A stretch of DNA of 64,000 nt from contig NZ_JAQFWP010000001.1 in assembly GCF_027706745.1 (NCBI RefSeq), forward strand, positions 186,001 to 250,000. Reading direction: 5' to 3'. The position numbers and the translations under genes were made by a program. This document shows, in pieces, positions 53,467-62,579 of this stretch. The notes under the pieces were generated by a model, which saw only the letters and a list, made by a program, of their open reading frames with translations, was not told where the DNA came from and made no database searches. The stretch is from Nocardiopsis suaedae. GTDB lineage: Bacteria > Actinomycetota > Actinomycetes > Streptosporangiales > Streptosporangiaceae. The first letter of the stretch is position 1. Every line of letters begins with the position of its first letter.

Positions 53467-53650
53467 ATGCTGACGCTCCGCCCGACCGCCGCTGAGGACC
53501 TGCGCCGGCCCGAAGAATGGGAGAGCGGGCAGGACACCTCGGCATGGCTGGGAGAGACGGGGCGGCGTGGCACACCCGGGCCCTGCCCCACCCCGATGTC
53601 GAACATGTCATCGCCCTGGAAGCGGTGGATGGAGCGCAGGGCGTTGGCGA
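53467..53650 (+). pseudogene. Truncated, frameshifted GNAT acetyltransferase relic
   Basis: The frame from ATG 53467 encodes MLTLRPTAAEDL and WESGQDTSAWLGETG, typical of the start of a GNAT protein. Near 53570 the homology jumps to another frame, 'WHTRALPHPDVEHVIALE', as if one G had been lost from a G-rich stretch. After about 53650 nothing GNAT-like remains (no R/QxxGxG/A acetyl-CoA motif), so the 3' half is missing. A sequencing error could explain the shift but not the truncation. Confidence 0.6.
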
Positions 53651-53754
53651 AGGTCGCTCAGACCGCAGTGCCCTGGTTCCGTTACACATGGCCCAACCCG
53701 CGCGGACAGGCCTCGCCGGTCTCGGAGCGACCGGCGTCGAATCCGCGCGAGTTC

Positions 53755-54057
53755 TCACGACCGCCCGCGCCCGTCGCCTCCGCCGTCGTCCCCATCGTCG
53801 TCCGGTCCGGTCCCGCCGTCGTCCGGCTCGGTTCCGTCGTCCGGTCCGGGCGGCCCGTCCTCCCCGTCCTCCCCGGCCTCCGTGCCGCCGTCCTCGGGCT
53901 CCGGCCTCCCTCCCCGGCGCTCGGCGTCGCGCCGGGCGTACGTCAGCAGCCCCACGACCAGGAGAATCACCCCGACCGGGATCGCCACCGCCGCGATGAC
54001 GGAGACCAGCCAGGGCAGCCAGGACAGTCCGAGATCCTCCACGGCGGACACCCCCAT
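53755..54057 (-). CDS. Small membrane protein with acidic glycine-rich tail
   Basis: 100 residues: one membrane helix 'WLPWLVSVIAAVAIPVGVILLVVGLLTYARRD' then a long Asp/Glu/Gly/Pro-rich tail. Start ATG 54057 or GTG 54051; neither has a clear ribosome site. The hydrophobic helix with a positive stop ('YARRDAERRGG') argues for a real protein. No family recognised. Confidence 0.5.
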   Translation of the reverse strand: MGVSAVEDLGLSWLPWLVSVIAAVAIPVGVILLVVGLLTYARRDAERRGGRPEPEDGGTEAGEDGEDGPPGPDDGTEPDDGGTGPDDDGDDGGGDGRGRS

Positions 54058-54087
54058 CGCCTGGTCCCCCGGGTCTACCCGCGCGGC

Positions 54088-54114
54088 GGCCGGGCGGAAC
54101 GCGCCCGCCCGGCC
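54088..54114 (-). terminator. Hairpin after the LLM-class monooxygenase gene
   Basis: GGCCGGGCGG (54088-54097) pairs with CCGCCCGGCC (54105-54114), 9 bases past the stop at 54123. Confidence 0.6.
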
Positions 54115-54122
54115 CGCACCGG

Positions 54123-55112
54123 TCAGGCGTTGCCCGTGGCCTCGGCGGTCAGCCGCATGGAGCGCAGCCGGGCCTCGTCGTCCCCGGCCTGGAGGGCGAC
54201 GATCAGCTCGTCCGCCTGCGCGTGCGCGGCGAAGTCGTCCAGGTACGCCGCGACCTCGCCCGGGTCGCCCACCGCCGAGTAGGTGCGCATCTGGTCGATG
54301 TGCCGCCCGGCGGGGGAGGCGAGCGCCGCGTCGGCCTCCTCGGGGGTGAGGGTGCGCCCGCGCGCCAGGAGCTGGGCGGCCATCCGGCGCCGCGCCTGCT
54401 GGGCCTGCTCCTGGGCCTCCTCGGAGGTCTTCGCGGCCGTCACGTTGACACCGGCGATGACGTAGGGCTCCGAGAGCTGCTCGGACGGGGTGAACTCGCG
54501 CCGGTACAGCGCGACGGCCTCCTCCAGCGCCCCGGGGGCGAAGTGGGAGGCGAAGGAGTAGGGGAGCCCCAGGGCGGCGGCCAGCCCGGCGCCGAACAGC
54601 GAGGAGCCGAGGATGTAGAGCGGGACGCCGGTGCCCTTGCCCGGGGTGGCGTCGACCCCGTCGATGACGGAGTTCCCGGTCAGGTAGCCCTTCAGTTCGA
54701 CCACGTCGTCGGGGAAGGTGTCGGCCGAGGCCGGGTCCCGGCGCAGCGCGCGCATGGTCTTCTGGTCGCTGCCCGGGGCGCGCCCGAGGCCCAGGTCGAT
54801 CCGGCCCGGGTGCAGGGTCTCCAGAGTGCCGAACTGCTCGGCGATGGTGAGGGGGGCGTGGTTGGGCAGCATCACTCCGCCCGCGCCGAGCCGGATGCGG
54901 CGGGTGTGCGCCGCGATGTGCGCGATGAGCACGCTGGTGGCCGAGGAGGCGATGGTGGCCATGTTGTGGTGCTCCGCGTACCAGATCCGCCGGTAGCCCA
55001 GCTCGTCGGCGCCTTGGGCCAGGGCGACGCTGGCCTCCAGGCTCTCCCGCGGGGTGCTCCCCTCGGGAATGTGCGCCAGGTCGAGGATGGAGAGCGGCAG
55101 GGGTTCGGACAC
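54123..55112 (-). CDS. LLM-class flavin-dependent oxidoreductase
   Basis: 329 residues. '[108 protein letters not shown]' is a complete luciferase-like N-terminus of the YhbW/alkanal-monooxygenase-like branch. It would use reduced FMN; the substrate is unknown. GTG 55112 is the start; a GAAAGG stretch lies before it. A RidA-type gene is upstream on the same strand. Confidence 0.92.
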   Translation of the reverse strand: MSEPLPLSILDLAHIPEGSTPRESLEASVALAQGADELGYRRIWYAEHHNMATIASSATSVLIAHIAAHTRRIRLGAGGVMLPNHAPLTIAEQFGTLETLHPGRIDLGLGRAPGSDQKTMRALRRDPASADTFPDDVVELKGYLTGNSVIDGVDATPGKGTGVPLYILGSSLFGAGLAAALGLPYSFASHFAPGALEEAVALYRREFTPSEQLSEPYVIAGVNVTAAKTSEEAQEQAQQARRRMAAQLLARGRTLTPEEADAALASPAGRHIDQMRTYSAVGDPGEVAAYLDDFAAHAQADELIVALQAGDDEARLRSMRLTAEATGNA

Positions 55113-55247
55113 GGCGGGCGGCCTTTCTCCGAGGCGGTGGTCGGTGGGCCGCCGCCGGGGGACCGGCGCGGCCGGGCGGCCCGTGGGCCGCCCTTCGCCC
55201 AACCGACCGTCCGGCCTCCTTATTTCGCCGCGGAGGAGTCCCGTGGG

Positions 55248-55685
55248 TCACTCCGCGGCAGGGGCATCGGGGCGGGCAGCGCGCGCGGGGATCACGGCGA
55301 CGGCCTCCGCCTCGATCACGGCGCCCGGTGTGAACAGGGCGCTCACCGCGACGGTCGTGCTGGTGGGCGGGGTTCCGGGGAAGCGGCGGCTCCGGGCGGC
55401 GGCATAGGCGGGCAGGGCGTCCATGTCGGTGACGAAGGTGCGGACGTTGAGCACGTCGGCGAGGGTGCCGCCTTCGGCGCGGACGAGGGCTTCGATGGCG
55501 TCGAGGACCGCCTCGGACTGGGCGGCCATGTCGCCGGGGGCGGTGACCGGCCCGTCCGGGGCGACGGCGACCTGCCCGGAGACCATGAGCAGCGTCCCCG
55601 CGGCCCCCAGGGGGACGCGGGCGACCTGCGAGTAGGGCCCAGAGGGCGGCGGCGCGCCTGCGGGATCGGCGAGTTCGGCTCTCAC
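55248..55685 (-). CDS. RidA/YjgF family protein
   Basis: 145 residues. 'SGPYSQVARV', 'LLMVSGQVAVAPDGPVTAPGDMAAQSEAVLDAIEALVRAEGGTLADVLNVRTFVTDM' and 'PPTSTTVAVSALFTPGAVIEAEAVAVIP' are the Rid landmarks. In place of the RidA catalytic Arg of 'PxR' the sequence has 'TTVAVSAL', so it belongs to the subgroups without proven imine deaminase activity. GTG 55685 has AAGGAG 7 bases before. Confidence 0.88.
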   Translation of the reverse strand: MRAELADPAGAPPPSGPYSQVARVPLGAAGTLLMVSGQVAVAPDGPVTAPGDMAAQSEAVLDAIEALVRAEGGTLADVLNVRTFVTDMDALPAYAAARSRRFPGTPPTSTTVAVSALFTPGAVIEAEAVAVIPARAARPDAPAAE

Positions 55686-56065
55686 GGATGGGCTCCTTCC
55701 GTTGTGGGGCGAGGCGGTACGCGGTCGGTCTGTACATGGGGCAGTGGGCAGTGGGGTTCTTGCTGGGGCCGGATGAGTCGGCCCCAGCAGGAAGGCGGGG
55801 CGCGTCTCTTGGAGTGGCGCGACGATCGTCCGGTCGGCCGGGTCGGCCCGACGGGGGCAGGGGTCCGGGCCGGGTCCGGTCCGTCGCCGGTCCCCTGACC
55901 GCCGCCCCGTCTTCCGGCGCGCGGCCGGAGGGGCGGGGCGCCGAAGGCGGTCATGGCCGAGGAAGGCTCTGACGCCGCTCGATCCGCTTCCGGCCGGGAC
56001 CGGATCCGGCGCCTTCAGCACGGCGCCGGCGGGTGCCCCGCCCCTTCACGCCTCTCCCCGCCTCT

Positions 56066-56893
56066 TCACGCGGTGGCCGGCGCCGCCTTGAGCAGGGCCG
56101 ACAGGTCGTCGTTCCCGATCGACGGGTCGGCGGCCAGTGCGGCCCCGACCGCTTCGAGGACCGGTAGGTGCGCGGCCCCGGTCGCCAGGCGTACGTCCTT
56201 GGCGGCCAGGCGGACGGCGAAGTCGGCCTCCTGCGACGTCGCCCGCGCCAGCGCACCGGCCATAGGGGTGGCCGCCATCGCCTCGGCGGCGCGCCCCCGC
56301 GGCACCCCGAGGGCGTCGGCGAGCTCCATGGCCTCCGCGACCACGGCGACGCCGCCGATCAGTGCGTTGATCAGGACGAGCTTGAGCGCCGACCCCGACC
56401 CGAGGGGGCCGCATCCGCGCACGGTCCCCAGCGCCTCCAGGGCGGGGCGGACCTTTTCGACCGGTCCTCCGGCCAGCACGGACAGCGCCCCTTCGGCGGC
56501 GCGGTCGACGCTCCCCATCACCGGGGCGTCGACCAGGCGCACCCCTTCGGGAAGGCGGGCGGCGAGCCTGTGCACGCCCTCCGGGCCGATGCCGGACATC
56601 TCCACGAGGACCGCCCCCGGCACGAGCGCGGGGAGCAGGGCGTCGGCGACCTTCGCGACCGCATCCGGGCCGGACAGCATGGTGATGACGGTGTCCGCGC
56701 CGTCGGCGGCCTCGGCGGGGGAGGCGGCGACGCGGGCGCCCTCGGCGGCCAGGGGGGCGGCCTTGGCCGCGGTGCGGTTCCAGACGGTCACGTGGGCGCC
56801 CTGGGCGAGTAGGCGCCGGGCCATCGGCAGGCCCATAGCGCCCAAGCCGAGGAAGGCGATGCGGGCGGAGGCGGTCATGTGCGGTTCGGACAT
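56066..56893 (-). CDS. Beta-hydroxyacid dehydrogenase-like NAD(P)-binding protein
   Basis: 275 residues. 'IAFLGLGAMGLPMARRLLAQGAHVTVWNRTAAKAAPLAAEGARV' is the N-terminal site with 'WNRT', which favours NADP. 'VLVEMSGIGPEGVHRL' stands where 'DxSTxxP' occurs in 3-hydroxyisobutyrate dehydrogenases, and 'VDAPVMGSVDRAAEGALSVLAGG' is the substrate loop. The catalytic Lys is likely in 'GSGSALKLVLINAL'. Imine-reductase-like members share this layout. It is divergent from a LysR gene, its likely regulator. Confidence 0.88.
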   Translation of the reverse strand: MSEPHMTASARIAFLGLGAMGLPMARRLLAQGAHVTVWNRTAAKAAPLAAEGARVAASPAEAADGADTVITMLSGPDAVAKVADALLPALVPGAVLVEMSGIGPEGVHRLAARLPEGVRLVDAPVMGSVDRAAEGALSVLAGGPVEKVRPALEALGTVRGCGPLGSGSALKLVLINALIGGVAVVAEAMELADALGVPRGRAAEAMAATPMAGALARATSQEADFAVRLAAKDVRLATGAAHLPVLEAVGAALAADPSIGNDDLSALLKAAPATA

Positions 56894-56951
56894 GCCGCTC
56901 ACGCTAGGCTCCCGCGAGCCATGTGACCAGCGAATGTCTAGCATGGCACCC

Positions 56952-57881
56952 ATGCTTGATCCTCATGGCGTGTCCTTGGCCGGGCTGGCGGTGTTCTGTG
57001 AGGCGGCGCGGACCGGGTCGTTGACCGCGGCCGCCGAGCGCCTCGGCTACACCCAGTCGGCGGTCTCGCGGCAGATCGCGGCATTGGAGCGCCAGGCGGG
57101 CGCGCCGCTGTTCGACCGGCTGGCCCGCGGGGTCCGGCCCACTGCGGAGGGGCGCACGCTGCTCGGGCACGCCGAGGCGGTGGTCGGCCGCCTCGACGAG
57201 GCCCGCCGTGACCTGCGTGCGCTCCGCGACCTGGACGGGGGCCGCCTGCGTGCGGGGGCGTTCCCGACCGCCAACATCGGCCTGGTGCCGCGCGCGCTGG
57301 CGGCGCTGCGCGCGCGGCATCCGGGTATCGACGCGACGGCGGAGGAGGCGCGCACTCCGGAGCTGGAGCGGCGGCTGGCGGAGGGGGAGGTGGACATCGC
57401 TGTGGTGAGTTCCACGGCGGGGCGCGAGCCGCGCGGGGTGCGGCTGGTCCACCTGGTGGACGAGGGGATGTACGTCGCGGTCGCCGCAGGGCACTCGCTG
57501 GCGGGGAGGGACGGCGTCGGTGCGGCCGACGTGGAAGGCGAGGTGTGGATCGCGGGCAGGCGCTCCCCGGAAGGGACCCTGCTGGCCCCGCTCGCCGAGC
57601 GCGGACTGCGCCCAGAGGTCGGGCATGTCGTTGCCGAATGGGTGGCCAAGGCCGGATACGTGGCGGCGGGGCTGGGGGTGGCCCTGGTTCCGGCGCTGGC
57701 GGCGGAGAGCTTCCGCCGGATGGCCGGTGACGTGGTCCTGGTGCCATTGGAGCGGGGCGAGGTCCCGCCGCGGGCGGTCTACGCGGCGACGGCCGAAGGG
57801 AGGACGCCGTCCCCCGCGGCGCAGGAGTTCGAGAGGGCGCTGACGGAAGCGGCCCGCGGCATGGAGGCGGGGCGGGTGTAG
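56952..57881 (+). CDS. LysR-family transcriptional regulator
   Basis: 309 residues. 'SLAGLAVFCEAARTGSLTAAAERLGYTQSAVSRQIAALERQAGAPLFDRLARGVRPTAEGRTLLGHAEAVV' is a full LysR helix-turn-helix with linker helix, followed by a periplasmic-binding-like effector domain. An in-frame ATG at 56943 is possible. The 58-base space to the divergent dehydrogenase should hold the operator; AGCGTGAGCGGCAT-type pieces there are not diagnostic. Confidence 0.93.
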   Translation: MLDPHGVSLAGLAVFCEAARTGSLTAAAERLGYTQSAVSRQIAALERQAGAPLFDRLARGVRPTAEGRTLLGHAEAVVGRLDEARRDLRALRDLDGGRLRAGAFPTANIGLVPRALAALRARHPGIDATAEEARTPELERRLAEGEVDIAVVSSTAGREPRGVRLVHLVDEGMYVAVAAGHSLAGRDGVGAADVEGEVWIAGRRSPEGTLLAPLAERGLRPEVGHVVAEWVAKAGYVAAGLGVALVPALAAESFRRMAGDVVLVPLERGEVPPRAVYAATAEGRTPSPAAQEFERALTEAARGMEAGRV

Positions 57882-58429
57882 GGCCAGGGCGGCCGTCTCG
57901 GCCGGGAGGGCGGAGAGACACGGGGCGCATCCGCCGGGGGTGACCTCCGAACACGACGGGGACGCGTCGCGACGGCACACGAGTCGCCCTGATCAAGGCC
58001 CCGGTCGCCCCCGCCGGGCAGGGAGCCGGGTGTGGGGCGGCGGCGCGGCGACGGTCGGCCCGCCGGTGACCCCCTAGCCGACTCCGGCGATGGTCATGCC
58101 GGTGACCGCCGCGATGGTGGCGATCACGCTTCAGCGAACCGTGCATTGTCGCCCATCGGGCGACGAACGGCCTTATCGGCATGATTCCTGGGCATAATGC
58201 TCACATAGTGTCGGTTTGCGGATGCGCAGAGTAATCTTGTCTGGGCCGCCGGAACCCGGCCGAGAAGCGGGTGGTGGGCGGGTGCGCAGGCTCGGGGCGG
58301 GTCCCCGCGGTGCTCGGGGTCCGTGCGGGCGCCGTTCCTCCGCGGTTCTCCCGGTGTCCACCGGGGCGGGAGCCGACGGGGAGAGAATGCGGCCCGTCCG
58401 CCGCCCGCCCTTCCGGAGAGGACGACCGC
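57882..58429. other. Gap without a clear gene
   Basis: 548 bases. On the minus strand 58077-58130 encodes a short hydrophobic end (VIATIAAVTGMTIAGVG, then a stop) resembling the last helix of a transporter, but it is closed upstream by a stop. Otherwise a less GC-rich patch near 58180-58240 may be the promoter of the lipase gene. Confidence 0.4.
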
Positions 58430-60301
58430 ATGCCCGCGACATCCCCCAGACCGAGCACGGACACGCCGCCGCCCGGCCGCGCCCGCACCCGCCGCCCCGG
58501 CCGGGGCGGCGGGCTCCTCCTGGCGGCCGCCCTGCCGCTGGCCGTGCTGGGCGGCGCCACCGCCCCGCCCCCATCCGCCGAAGCGGCCCCCGCCCCGCCC
58601 CTGGCCGAGCTCTACGACAACCGCGGCATCTCCGACGACGCCGATCCCGGCGCCGCCGACCTCGACGGCCAGGGCCGCAGCCTGTCCGCGCAGGCGCTCC
58701 GCCGCGCCGGATGGGGCCCCGGGCAGGAGCTCACCCTGCACGGCACCCGCCTGACCCTGCCCGACACCCGCCCTGGCGAGCCCGACAACGTCGTCGCCGA
58801 CGGCCAGTCCGTCCCGCTGCGCGGCAAGGCCGAGGCCGTCACCCTCCTCGCCGCCGCCACCGGGGGAGGCGCCGAAGGCGAGGGCCGCATCGTCTACGCC
58901 GACGGCACCCGCCACGACTACACCGCCACCGCCCCGGACTGGGAGACCGGCCCGCTCACCACCAAGGCCGTCGAACTCGACCACGCCAACACCGCAGACG
59001 GCACCGTCGGCGCCCCCGTCCGGCTGTACGCGGTGACCGTCCCGGTCGACCGCGACAGGCCGCTGGCCCGCATCGAGCTGCCCACGGTGTCCGGCGGCGC
59101 CCGCATGCACGTCTTCGACGTGGCGGCCCGCCCCGTCGAGAGGGGGTGGACCGGGACCTGGTCCGCCTCCACCTCCGGCTATGCCGCCGTCGGCCCCTGG
59201 GAGGACCAGACGCTGCGGCTGATCGTCCGCTCCAGCACCGGCGGCCCGGGCGCCCGGATCCGCCTGGACAACACCTTCGCCGCCCGGCCGGTCGACATCG
59301 GCGCGGTCTCGGTGGCCCTGCAGGGCGAGGGCGCCGCGGCCGACGGCGCGCCCGTCCCCGTCACCTTCGGCGGGGAGCGCTCGACGACCCTGCCCGCGGG
59401 CGGCCAGGCCTCCTCCGACCCGATCGCCTTCGACGTGCCCGCCGGAGCCCGCCTCGCGGTCAGCGTCCACCTGCCCGGCCGGGTCGAGGCCGCGCCCGTG
59501 CACACCGCCAACACCGGCGACAACTACGCCGCCGAGCCCGGCAGCGGGGACCTGACCGGGACCGCGTCGGGGGCGCCCTTCACCCGGCGGATCGACTCCT
59601 GGCCCTTCCTCACCGGCGTCGACGTGCCCGGGAACACCGGTTCGGTCGTGGCCCTGGGCGACTCCATCACCGACGGCGTCGGCACCACCCCCGGTACCGA
59701 CCGCCGGTGGCCCGACGTGCTCTCCGACCGCCTCCGGGACCAGCGCGGGGTGCCCCGCTACGGGGTGCTCAACCAGGGCATCTCCGCCAACCGGGTGGTG
59801 ACCGACCGCTACGGCGGCGACGGGGTCAGCAGCGACACCGGCGGCGTGGCCGCCGTCAACCGGCTGGACCGCGACGTGTTCGCGCAGACCGGTGCCCGTA
59901 CCGTCATCGTCTTCCAGGGCGTCAACGACGTGCGGGCGGGGACCGCCCCCGAGGAGCTGGCCGACGGGCTGGAGGAGGTCGCCGAGCGCGCCCGGTCCCA
60001 CGGGCTGCGGGTGGTGGCCGCCACCATCGCCCCCTGCAAGGGGTGGAGCGACTGCACCGAGGAGGTCGACCGGGACCGGCGGCGGGTGAACGCCTTCATC
60101 CGCGAAGGCGCGGGGGAGGACGGGCCCTTCGACGCGGTCCTCGATTTCGACGCGGTGCTGCGCGACCCCGCGGACCCGGCGCGGCTGCTGCCCGAGTACG
60201 ACTCCGGCGACCATCTGCACCCGGGCGACGCGGGCCTGCGCGCGGTGGCGGAGTCGATCGACCTGGCGGTCCTCGGCGGACGGGGTCCCGATCGAGCCTA
60301 G
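58430..60301 (+). CDS. Secreted SGNH/GDSL hydrolase
   Basis: 623 residues. N-terminal signal region with twin Arg groups and a hydrophobic core (about 25-50), cut near AEAAPA. A beta-rich N-terminal half (to about residue 390) precedes the SGNH domain: block I 'VVALGDSITDG' (catalytic Ser near 411), block II Gly in 'NQGISANRV', block III 'FQGVNDVRAG', block V 'DHLHPGDAG' with Asp and His. It is an extracellular esterase, lipase or carbohydrate esterase. ATG 58430 has GGAGAGGA upstream. Confidence 0.9.
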   Translation: MPATSPRPSTDTPPPGRARTRRPGRGGGLLLAAALPLAVLGGATAPPPSAEAAPAPPLAELYDNRGISDDADPGAADLDGQGRSLSAQALRRAGWGPGQELTLHGTRLTLPDTRPGEPDNVVADGQSVPLRGKAEAVTLLAAATGGGAEGEGRIVYADGTRHDYTATAPDWETGPLTTKAVELDHANTADGTVGAPVRLYAVTVPVDRDRPLARIELPTVSGGARMHVFDVAARPVERGWTGTWSASTSGYAAVGPWEDQTLRLIVRSSTGGPGARIRLDNTFAARPVDIGAVSVALQGEGAAADGAPVPVTFGGERSTTLPAGGQASSDPIAFDVPAGARLAVSVHLPGRVEAAPVHTANTGDNYAAEPGSGDLTGTASGAPFTRRIDSWPFLTGVDVPGNTGSVVALGDSITDGVGTTPGTDRRWPDVLSDRLRDQRGVPRYGVLNQGISANRVVTDRYGGDGVSSDTGGVAAVNRLDRDVFAQTGARTVIVFQGVNDVRAGTAPEELADGLEEVAERARSHGLRVVAATIAPCKGWSDCTEEVDRDRRRVNAFIREGAGEDGPFDAVLDFDAVLRDPADPARLLPEYDSGDHLHPGDAGLRAVAESIDLAVLGGRGPDRA

Positions 60302-60492
60302 CTCCCGGCCGGCAGAGGGCGGAGGACATCGGGACCGGATCCGGGCCGAGGACGCGTCGGCGTCCGCTGCGGGGCCCCTCCGGACAGAGCCCTGGGCCGG
60401 CGGCCTGCCCTTCGGCCGCCGGGTGAACCGCAGGCCGCCGAGGGCCCCACCACTCCAGCGGAGGCCGTCCGCGTCCGCCTGCCGATCATGAA

Positions 60493-60523
60493 GCGGCCCG
60501 CACCCCCCCGGGGTGCGGGCCGC
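60493..60523. terminator. Bidirectional terminator between lipase and XRE gene
   Basis: A perfect 14-bp stem (60493-60506 with 60510-60523) and a CCC loop sit in the gap between convergent genes, 20 bases from the XRE stop. Confidence 0.8.
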
Positions 60524-60542
60524 CGGTGGGCCGTCAGGGCCT

Positions 60543-61448
60543 CTAGGTGAAGTCCTTCAGGATCGCGCCCAGGTAGCGGGCCGTCTCCGAGGCGGGGGAG
60601 GCGTCCACGCACAGGCGGTCCATGACCACCATGTACTTGTCGGTCTCCTCCGGCTTGTCGAAGTACACCGCGCTCGCCAGCTGCTCCAGGTACACCACGT
60701 CGGGCAGGTCGCCGCCGGTGAAGCGCAGGATCGAGAAGGGCCCACCCGCCGCCGCGTGCCCGCCCTTGGCGAACGGCACGATCTGCAGCGTCACGTTGGG
60801 CAGCGTGGACAGCTCGATCAGGTGCTCGATCTGCCGCCGCATCGCCCCGGTCCCGCCGAGCGGGCGGCGCAGCGCGGCCTCGTCCACCACCGCCCAGAAC
60901 TTGGGCGCGTCGGGTCCGGTCAGCCGCTGCTGGCGCTTCATCCGCAGCGCCACGCGGCGGTCGACCTCCTCCTCGGACGCCTCGCCGTGGCCGAGCATCA
61001 CCACCGCCCGCGCGTACTCCTCCGACTGCAGCAGCCCCGGTACGAACTGCAGCTCGTAGGTGCGGATGATGGAGGCGGCCTCCTCCAGGCCGACGTAGAC
61101 CTCGAACCAGCTCGGCAGCACGTCGCTGTACTTGTGCCACCAGCCGGGGGAGTTGGCCTGCCGGGCCAGGCCCAGCAGGCTCTCCCGCTCGTCGGGGTCG
61201 GTGACGCCGTAAAGGGTGAGCAGGTCCGCCACGTCGCGCTCCTTGAAGCTGACCTGGCCCAGCTCCAGCCGGCTGATCTTGGCGTGGGAGGCGCGGATCT
61301 CGTATCCGGCGTCCTCCCGGGAGATCCCCTGGAGAGTGCGCAGCCGCCGCAGCTGCGTGCCGAGGAGGATCCTCAGGACGGTGGGGCCGCCGTGCGGCCG
61401 TGCGAGGACGTTCGCGGCGGGTGACGCCTCTGATCGCGCTGCTTGCAT
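60543..61448 (-). CDS. XRE-family regulator with DUF5753 domain
   Basis: 301 residues. Helix-turn-helix at about 20-78 ('LGTQLRRLRTLQGISREDAGYEIRASHAKISRLELGQVSFKERDVADLLTLYG'), then the DUF5753 domain ('YVGLEEAASIIRTYELQFVPGLLQSEEYARAVV', 'ALRRPLGGTGAMRRQIEHLIELSTLPNVTLQIVPFAKGGHAAAGGPFSILRF'). These regulators pair with DUF397 proteins and anti-sigma-like ATPases and control development or antibiotic production in Streptomyces. ATG 61448 has GGAGGG 5 bases before. Confidence 0.95.
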   Translation of the reverse strand: MQAARSEASPAANVLARPHGGPTVLRILLGTQLRRLRTLQGISREDAGYEIRASHAKISRLELGQVSFKERDVADLLTLYGVTDPDERESLLGLARQANSPGWWHKYSDVLPSWFEVYVGLEEAASIIRTYELQFVPGLLQSEEYARAVVMLGHGEASEEEVDRRVALRMKRQQRLTGPDAPKFWAVVDEAALRRPLGGTGAMRRQIEHLIELSTLPNVTLQIVPFAKGGHAAAGGPFSILRFTGGDLPDVVYLEQLASAVYFDKPEETDKYMVVMDRLCVDASPASETARYLGAILKDFT

Positions 61449-61638
61449 CTGCCCTCCGGGGGAGCGTGCGCGTGGAGTTGTGTGGTGGCCGGTCTCGCGC
61501 CGTGGAGCGAGCGTCTCGGCATGCGGACAGCGGACGCGGTCGTCTCCGGCGACAACGGTAACCGGGCGGACGCCGGTGTTCAACGCCGGTTCCCCGGTGT
61601 CGCTCCCGTGAAGGGTGCGCCGCGGCGGCGGGGGCGGG

Positions 61639-61672
61639 GGCGCCGCCCTCCCCGGCGGAGGAGGGCGGCGCC
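61639..61672 (-). terminator. Hairpin between DUF397 and XRE genes
   Basis: A perfect 13-bp stem (61639-61651 with 61660-61672) in the 307-base gap. It ends or attenuates the DUF397 message before the XRE gene. Nothing else is seen in this gap. Confidence 0.65.
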
Positions 61673-61755
61673 GGTCTCGGGGCGGCAGCGTGAGCGGGGC
61701 GACGCTGCCGCCGGGCGGCCGGGTCCGGGTCCGGGGACCGTGGGGCCGCCGTCCC

Positions 61756-62025
61756 TCAGCGCGGCGCGGTGCACCCGGCGTCGGCCGCCAGGTCGTCGAA
61801 GTCGCCGAGCTTGGCCCCCCGCACGAACGCGTCGATCTCGGCCGGCGTGTAGATCAGCGCGGGGCCGTCGGGGTGCCGGGAGTTGCGCACGGCGATGTCC
61901 CCGCCGGGCAGCCGGGCCAGTTCGACGCAGTTGCCGCTGGGGTTGCTCAGCGAGCTCTTGCGCCACACGGCGCCCGCGAGCCGGTCGGCCGGCGCGCCGT
62001 TGCGTGCCGGGACGGCCTGGGTCAT
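61756..62025 (-). CDS. DUF397 protein
   Basis: 89 residues. 'WRKSSLSNPSGNCVELARLPGGDIAVRNSRHPDGPALIYTPAEIDAFVRGAKLGDFDDL' is the DUF397 pattern (W.KSs.S...g.CVEva..... vaVRDSkdp.gp.l.f....W..F). These small proteins act as partners or antagonists of XRE/DUF5753 regulators. It is upstream of that regulator on the same strand and shares an operator-like element with the HATPase gene. Confidence 0.96.
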   Translation of the reverse strand: MTQAVPARNGAPADRLAGAVWRKSSLSNPSGNCVELARLPGGDIAVRNSRHPDGPALIYTPAEIDAFVRGAKLGDFDDLAADAGCTAPR

Positions 62026-62084
62026 ACGTGCCTCCTTCGGGTGGGTGCGGCGGCCGGGGGACCGGCGGTGCCGGGATCAGGGTA

Positions 62085-62117
62085 TGCACGTGCATCCGTG
62101 TTTGCATCCGTGCTTAC
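62085..62117. promoter_or_regulatory. Repeat element at the DUF397 promoter
   Basis: TGCACGTGCATCCGTG followed by TTTGCATCCGTGCTTAC. On the minus strand this reads GTAAGCACGGAT and GCAAACACGGAT as tandem 12-mers before GCACGTGCA. The first 16 bases recur exactly at 62476-62491. Confidence 0.7.
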
Positions 62118-62474
62118 GTCGTCCCACCATAATCTTCGCTTCAACGGAGAAATGCACCGGAGGGCAATAAGTCGGACAGTAACCGGGGAGCCGCCGTCGG
62201 TGTCCCGGCCGTGGTCACGGCCGGACGGCGGCCCGCGGCGGGCGTCCGGATCCGGTCGGCCGGATGCGGCCCGCGCCGTGGTGGGCCCCTCCGCGGGCCC
62301 GGCCCGGCCCCACCGGAGAACGTGCAGGTCGTTGCGGGTGAGGGCAAAGTGGATGCGGGGGCCCAGGTGGGCCTCCCGGGCCGTTCGGCCCGCTTTCGGT
62401 ACGTTTCGATAACAAAGCGACCGGGGGGCGACAACCGCCACACGCCTCATTAGACTGCTGGGGTGACTGCGGTC

Positions 62475-62496
62475 GTGCACGTGCATCCGTGCTTAC
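62475..62496. promoter_or_regulatory. Repeat element at the HATPase promoter
   Basis: Same core as at 62085 (TGCACGTGCATCCGTG then CTTAC), 84 bases before the HATPase start. It contains the palindrome GTGCACGTGCA(C/T). Likely bound by the adjacent XRE/DUF5753 regulator. Confidence 0.65.
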
Positions 62497-62579
62497 AGGT
62501 GTAATCCACGCCAGGAGCGCCGACGGCCTCGGTCGGACGAGCCGAAAACCCAGCAGCAGCCAGCAGTGCAAGGGACGAC

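Noticed and set aside
53467-54282. Intact 271-residue protein from ATG 53467
   Set aside because: Only the first 32 or so residues look like GNAT; the rest is antisense to other genes and low complexity.
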